Positions 8,475 through 10,888 of a DNA stretch of 10,888 nucleotides are shown in pieces. The notes beneath the pieces were generated by a model. The model searched no databases. It was not told the DNA's origin and worked only from the letters and a program-made list of their open reading frames with translations. Positions within the stretch are counted from its first letter, which is position 1; each line of letters begins with the position of its first letter. The translations under genes and the position numbers were made by a program. Source of the DNA: Anaerolineales bacterium (GTDB lineage: Bacteria; Chloroflexota; Anaerolineae; Anaerolineales; Villigracilaceae); assembly GCA_016928525.1 (NCBI GenBank), contig JAFGKO010000129.1, forward strand, positions 1 through 10,888, in the 5' to 3' direction.

Positions 8475-8531
8475 TCATAATTTAGAAGTTACACTTGAGA
8501 CGATGAAAACGGTCTTTTCGATGCGCCCCAT
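8475..8531 (-). pseudogene. Detached 5' end of the TIR gene (short reading frame)
   Basis: The minus strand has AGGAG (8538-8542), six bases, then an ATG at 8531 opening MGRIEKTVFIVSSVTSKL plus TGA. The first ten residues look like the first beta strand of a TIR domain (family consensus about KTVFISYRR), which is exactly the part missing from the chimeric gene downstream. The codons after Ile10 are probably sequence from upstream of an alpha/beta-hydrolase gene. The stop lies 12 bases before the ATG at 8462, close enough for translational reinitiation. It could also be read as a coupled short leader frame. Confidence 0.55.
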
Positions 8532-8564
8532 GTGCGGCTCCTGGTTAACTTATCCTTGGGGTGG

Positions 8565-8570
8565 ATTATA
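8565..8570 (-). promoter_or_regulatory. Candidate -10 box for the TIR gene
   Basis: A perfect TATAAT on the minus strand lies just past the T tract of the metG terminator. Initiation near 8558 would place the ATG at 8531 about 27 bases into the transcript. No good -35 box is seen 16-18 bp upstream, so the call is tentative. Confidence 0.4.
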
Positions 8571-8574
8571 CAAG

Positions 8575-8607
8575 AAAAAAATCGGATGCCATCTCGACAT
8601 CCGATTT
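8575..8607 (-). terminator. Intrinsic terminator of metG
   Basis: On the minus strand AAATCGGATG (8607-8598), a nine-base loop and CATCCGATTT (8588-8579) form a perfect stem followed by a T run (8580-8575). It begins five bases beyond the metG stop. Confidence 0.85.
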
Positions 8608-8612
8608 CTCCT

Positions 8613-10499
8613 TTACATCCCTAACCTCGCCCGCTCTTCCTCGATCACACTCTCTTCGAGCTTCTTGAACAACGGCCCTGGCTGGTTCAATTTCTGGCCT
8701 GGCTGTAACTCGCTCGGCTTCCACGCTTCGACTTCGGATTTCGACGCTTCGCGTCTCAATCCTCCGCTCAGCGAGGAAAGTGGGCGATAGCGTAACCCCT
8801 TATGCGTGCCGAGCGAGTCGCTGATCTCCTCCACGTACTGCTCCCCGAAGAGCGGCGTCTCGTAGCCGAAGAAGCCGTGCAGCCGCTCGCAGGTGAATGG
8901 CAGGATGGGTGAGAACATCACCTTGAGCGAGTCGATCGCTTTCAACGCCGTATAAACCGTCCTGGCGGCCTCGGCTTTGTCTTCCTTGACCTGCTTCCAG
9001 GGTGCATGGACGTCCAGGTACTGGTTGACGGCGGTGGCCAGTTTCATCGTCTCGCCCAGGGCTGCGCGCAGTTTTACGCCATCGTGCAGTGCGCCGACAG
9101 ACTCGAATCCGGCTTCGACAACGGCCAGCAGGTCCAGGTCTGCGGGGCGAAGCGTGGATACGTCCACATCGGGCACGTGCCCGTCCCAATGCTTATAACA
9201 GAACGATAAGACACGGTTGGCCAGGTTGCCCCAGGTGGCTACCAGTTCGTTATTGTTGCGCGCCACGAACTCGGCCCAGTCCCAGTCGCTGTCCTTCATC
9301 TCGGGCATGTTGACCGTCAGGTAGTAGCGCAGCGCGTCGGGGTCGTAGCGGGTCAGCGCGTCGCGTCCCCACACCGCCCAGTTACGGCTGCCGCTGATCT
9401 TCTGCCCCTCCAGGTTCATGAACTGGTTGGCGGGCACATCATAAGGGACGTTCAGCTTACTACCCTCTCCCGCTTCGGGAGCCCCCTGCGGGGATGATAA
9501 GGGGCCGGGGGTGAGGGTGGGGGATTCGAAGATTTGCAGGAACTGTTTCCCGGCGCCCATCAATTGCGCCGGCCACAGGGAGGCATGGAAAAAGATATTG
9601 TCCTTACCGATGAAGTAAAACTGGCGTGCAGCGGGATTGACCCACCACTCGCGCCACGCTTCGGACTCCGGCCCGAGCCTGCTCCATTCAATCGCAGCGG
9701 AGAGGTAGCCGATGACGGCCTCGAACCAGACGTAGATGCGTTTGCCCGCTTCGGTCCAGCCTTCGACTGGCACGGGGATACCCCAGTCCAGGTCGCGCGT
9801 GATCGGGCGCGGCTTGAGCCCTTCAGCTTCGATCTTGCGCAGCGATTCGCCCAGGACGGTGTCGCGCATGTGACCGGAGCGCTCGCGCAAGAACTGCTTG
9901 ACGTCCGACTCCAGCTTGGAGAGGTCGAGGTAGAAATGCTCGGTCTCGCGCAGTTCCAGCGCCCCGTCGCCGGTCTTGGCTTTCGGGTCGATCAGCTTCT
10001 CCGGCTCGAGCACATTGCCGCAGTTGTCGCACTGGTCGGAGCGCGCGCCCTCGAAGCCGCAGATGTAGCAGGTCCCTTCCACGTAGCGGTCTGGCAGGAA
10101 CTTCTCGGCGGAAGGTGAATACCACTGCTTTGACTTCTGTGTGAACATGAAGCCGTTCTCTTTCAACGCCAGAAAGATAGCTTGCGAGACCTTGAAGTGG
10201 TTTTCGGTATGCGTGGAGGTGAATAGATCGTAGGTGATGCCATAGCCCTGGAACACTTCCAGGAAGGTGTCGTGATATTGCTTGTAAATTTCCTCGACAG
10301 ATACGCCTGCTTTATCGGCTGCAATGGTGACAGGCGTGCCGTGCGAGTCTGTGCCGCTGACCATCAACACCTTGTTCCCTTTCAGGCGGTGGTAGCGCGC
10401 GACGATGTCGCCGGGCAGGTGCGAACCGGTGATGTTGCCAACGTGGATCTCGGCGTTGGCATAAGGCCAGGCGATGGAGATGAGGATGTTTTCAGGCAT
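8613..10499 (-). CDS. metG: Methionyl-tRNA synthetase
   Basis: A 628-residue class I aminoacyl-tRNA synthetase that attaches methionine to tRNA-Met in the cytoplasm. The start, MPENILISIAWPYANAEIHV, contains the HIGH-equivalent HVGN (19-22). VSGTDSHGTPV (47-57) is the methionine-pocket block. Zinc ligands are Cys144, Cys147, Cys157 and Cys160. The KMSKS-equivalent is KISGS (367-371). The anticodon-binding helical domain follows, with NQYLDVHAPWK (492-502). No C-terminal EMAP/Trbp111 dimerisation domain is present. AAGGAG five bases before the ATG fixes the start. Two stretches, about 326-348 and 574-592, read like translated genomic repeats and are absent from typical relatives, but the frame remains open. 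Expression is probably controlled by the upstream methionine-codon attenuator. Confidence 0.95.
   Translation of the reverse strand: MPENILISIAWPYANAEIHVGNITGSHLPGDIVARYHRLKGNKVLMVSGTDSHGTPVTIAADKAGVSVEEIYKQYHDTFLEVFQGYGITYDLFTSTHTENHFKVSQAIFLALKENGFMFTQKSKQWYSPSAEKFLPDRYVEGTCYICGFEGARSDQCDNCGNVLEPEKLIDPKAKTGDGALELRETEHFYLDLSKLESDVKQFLRERSGHMRDTVLGESLRKIEAEGLKPRPITRDLDWGIPVPVEGWTEAGKRIYVWFEAVIGYLSAAIEWSRLGPESEAWREWWVNPAARQFYFIGKDNIFFHASLWPAQLMGAGKQFLQIFESPTLTPGPLSSPQGAPEAGEGSKLNVPYDVPANQFMNLEGQKISGSRNWAVWGRDALTRYDPDALRYYLTVNMPEMKDSDWDWAEFVARNNNELVATWGNLANRVLSFCYKHWDGHVPDVDVSTLRPADLDLLAVVEAGFESVGALHDGVKLRAALGETMKLATAVNQYLDVHAPWKQVKEDKAEAARTVYTALKAIDSLKVMFSPILPFTCERLHGFFGYETPLFGEQYVEEISDSLGTHKGLRYRPLSSLSGGLRREASKSEVEAWKPSELQPGQKLNQPGPLFKKLEESVIEEERARLGM
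8724..8780. repeat. Repeat-derived insert near the 3' end of metG
   Basis: The segment contains the hairpin GACGCttcGCGTC and further short dyads (CGCTcAGCG). On the minus strand it encodes SSLSGGLRREASKSEVEA, residues about 575-592. It lies between the conserved LRYRPL and WKPSELQPGQKL blocks. The low-complexity, charged peptide and the DNA symmetry suggest a mobile palindromic repeat fixed in frame. Confidence 0.5.
9456..9524. repeat. Repeat-derived insert in the middle of metG
   Basis: The segment carries CTCCCGcttCGGGAG (9467-9481), a CCCCtgcGGGG dyad and a G-rich arm. On the minus strand it encodes SPTLTPGPLSSPQGAPEAG then EGSKLN, residues about 326-348. Peptides of the form LTPGPLS-P-GEG are a familiar product of translated GC-rich palindromic repeats. 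It falls just before the conserved VPANQFMNLEGQKISGS block with the KMSKS-like loop. Confidence 0.6.
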
Positions 10500-10509
10500 G
10501 GTGTCTCCT

Positions 10510-10597
10510 TCGGAGAGCTTTCAGCCATCAGCGCTCAGCTTTTGGCTGTTGAGTTCATGGTTGTGCTGACAGTTAACTGCTGACAGCTAACAGCTAA
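10510..10597. repeat. Imperfect dyad repeat in the metG leader
   Basis: Between the attenuator and metG lies a stretch built from AGCTNACAG/CTGTNAGCT-like units. GCTGACAG occurs at 10565-10572 and 10579-10586, CAGCTAA occurs in tandem at 10584-10597, and oppositely oriented AGCC/AGCT units lie at 10518-10546. It should fold in the transcript. It contains no gene and resembles the other scattered repeats in style. Confidence 0.45.
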
Positions 10598-10602
10598 TAA
10601 AG

Positions 10603-10632
10603 AAAAAGGCCGTCCGCGTCACTGGACAGCCC
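10603..10632 (-). terminator. Attenuator terminator upstream of metG
   Basis: On the minus strand GGCTGTCC (10631-10624), loop AGTGACGC and GGACGGCC (10615-10608) form an 8-bp stem with one G-U pair. It is followed by TTTTTCTTT (from 10607). It stands about 100 bases before the metG start and after a methionine-rich reading frame, so it must be conditional for metG to be expressed from the promoter at 10755-10783. Confidence 0.8.
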
Positions 10633-10679
10633 GTGAAATGTGCACAATGAATTCCTAGCACTAATCCTTCGCTGCCCAG
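10622..10679 (-). promoter_or_regulatory. Antiterminator pairing of the metG attenuator
   Basis: CTGGGCAGC (10679-10671, within leader codons 11-14) pairs over 9 bp with GCTGTCCAG (10630-10622), with one G-U. The second segment includes most of the terminator's 5' arm, so the two structures exclude each other. A ribosome stalled at the early methionine codons would leave the first arm free. One that reaches the stop would cover it and let the terminator form. Confidence 0.65.
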
Positions 10680-10711
10680 GCGCGGCTCGACATATCCATC
10701 ATGGACATCAT
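10661..10711 (-). CDS. Methionine-rich leader peptide of metG
   Basis: A 16-codon frame, MMSMMDMSSRAWAAKD plus TAG, too short for ordinary gene calling. Five of the first seven codons are ATG. It lies about 35 bases after the predicted transcription start, is followed by a mutually exclusive antiterminator/terminator pair, and precedes the gene for methionyl-tRNA synthetase. This is the arrangement of trp- or pheST-type attenuation, in which a scarce charged tRNA stalls the ribosome and permits readthrough. The binding site is modest (AGG five bases before the first ATG). The peptide itself probably has no function beyond being translated. Confidence 0.75.
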   Translation of the reverse strand: MMSMMDMSSRAWAAKD

Positions 10712-10754
10712 TACAACCTGGGGCAAGAGAAAGGAATTAGCGTTCATTGCAATT

Positions 10755-10783
10755 AGTTTACGCAAATGAGGGAGGTTTGTCAA
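10755..10783 (-). promoter_or_regulatory. Sigma70-type promoter of the metG leader
   Basis: On the minus strand a perfect TTGACA (10783-10778), a 17-bp spacer and TAAACT (10760-10755; four of six consensus bases). Initiation near 10748 would precede the leader peptide ATG by about 37 bases. Confidence 0.7.
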
Positions 10784-10803
10784 TGGCCTATTTAAATTCC
10801 TAG

Positions 10804-10819
10804 TCAGGACTTTCGCTTA
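10804..10819 (+). repeat. Probable left terminal inverted repeat of an insertion sequence
   Basis: TCAGGACTTTCGCTTA is the exact inverse of bases 68-83. The element would start at 10804 and run rightward, with its transposase ATG 26 bases past the repeat. Confidence 0.6.
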
Positions 10820-10845
10820 GAGTGACGAGATGATACCATGTGGTC

Positions 10846-10888
10846 ATGGTTACCAAACAACAGTACGTTGAATATCTGATTTGCACAA
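10846..10888 (+). CDS. 5' end of a probable transposase, cut by the window edge
   Basis: ATG at 10846 opens MVTKQQYVEYLICT and runs off the window. From memory this resembles the start of DDE transposases that continue with an NYTCTxLAxHL-like block, but only 14 residues are visible. Its position just inside the inverted repeat at 10804-10819 supports the call. No strong ribosome binding site is seen, which is common for transposases. Confidence 0.5.
   Translation, partial: MVTKQQYVEYLICT

Noticed and set aside
8461..8790. A 109-residue plus-strand frame spanning the metG-TIR spacer
   Set aside because: It crosses the metG terminator and the 3' end of metG antisense; no family resemblance.
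9534..10118. A 194-residue plus-strand frame opposite metG
   Set aside because: It is the complement of conserved metG sequence, including the zinc-binding region, with no independent signals.
10510..10597. A CRISPR array or tandem repeat locus
   Set aside because: Units are short, degenerate and mixed in orientation, with no regular spacers.
10603..10755. T-box or SAM riboswitch as the metG leader
   Set aside because: No T-box core (AGGGTGGNACCGCG-like) and no SAM-I core pattern can be seen; the Met-codon frame with alternative stems explains the region better.

Overview
The window looks like a chromosomal segment from an anaerobic or facultative bacterium, most likely Chloroflexota (Anaerolineae-like). 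This is an inference from protein style (an NAD-linked formate dehydrogenase with Nuo-type diaphorase, an amidase, and a TIR/TPR protein whose start resembles Chloroflexota alpha/beta hydrolases) and from abundant dyad-symmetric repeats lying in spacers and even inside genes. No rRNA, tRNA or CRISPR array is present. Most genes are GC-rich. The TIR-TPR gene (7161-8462) is visibly AT-richer and looks acquired.

Layout. Bases 2-83 hold the 3' end of a gene and a 16-bp sequence that recurs inverted at 10804-10819. There it precedes the start of a probable transposase (10846 to the window edge). The 10.7 kb between them is therefore flanked by ends of what looks like the same insertion sequence in the same orientation. 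Next come a CBS-pair protein (219-656) and an amidase (656-2164) that overlap by one base, a terminator (2168-2205), and a three-gene formate dehydrogenase operon. The operon has its own near-consensus promoter (2206-2234). It encodes a NuoE-NuoF fusion (2253-3917), a small NuoG/HoxU-like iron-sulfur subunit lacking the His-Cys3 cluster (3972-4664), and a cysteine-type molybdenum/tungsten formate dehydrogenase catalytic subunit (4730-6973). Together they would oxidise formate and reduce NAD+, or run in reverse. After the operon come a palindrome, a second diverged copy of the last 14 codons of the catalytic gene, and a terminator shared with the convergent minus-strand TIR-TPR gene.

The minus-strand half holds a TIR-TPR gene whose beginning has been rearranged. 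A short reading frame with a good ribosome binding site (8475-8531) encodes what looks like the true TIR start. About 180 bp carrying the beginning of an alpha/beta-hydrolase gene separates it from the rest. Upstream lies metG (8613-10499), methionyl-tRNA synthetase, with two in-frame repeat-derived inserts.

The most striking element is ahead of metG. On the minus strand a TTGACA-N17-TAAACT promoter leads into a 16-residue peptide, MMSMMDMSSRAWAAKD, followed by an intrinsic terminator. A 9-bp alternative pairing within the peptide codons would disrupt that terminator. This is a complete trp-style attenuator keyed to methionine codons, controlling methionyl-tRNA synthetase.
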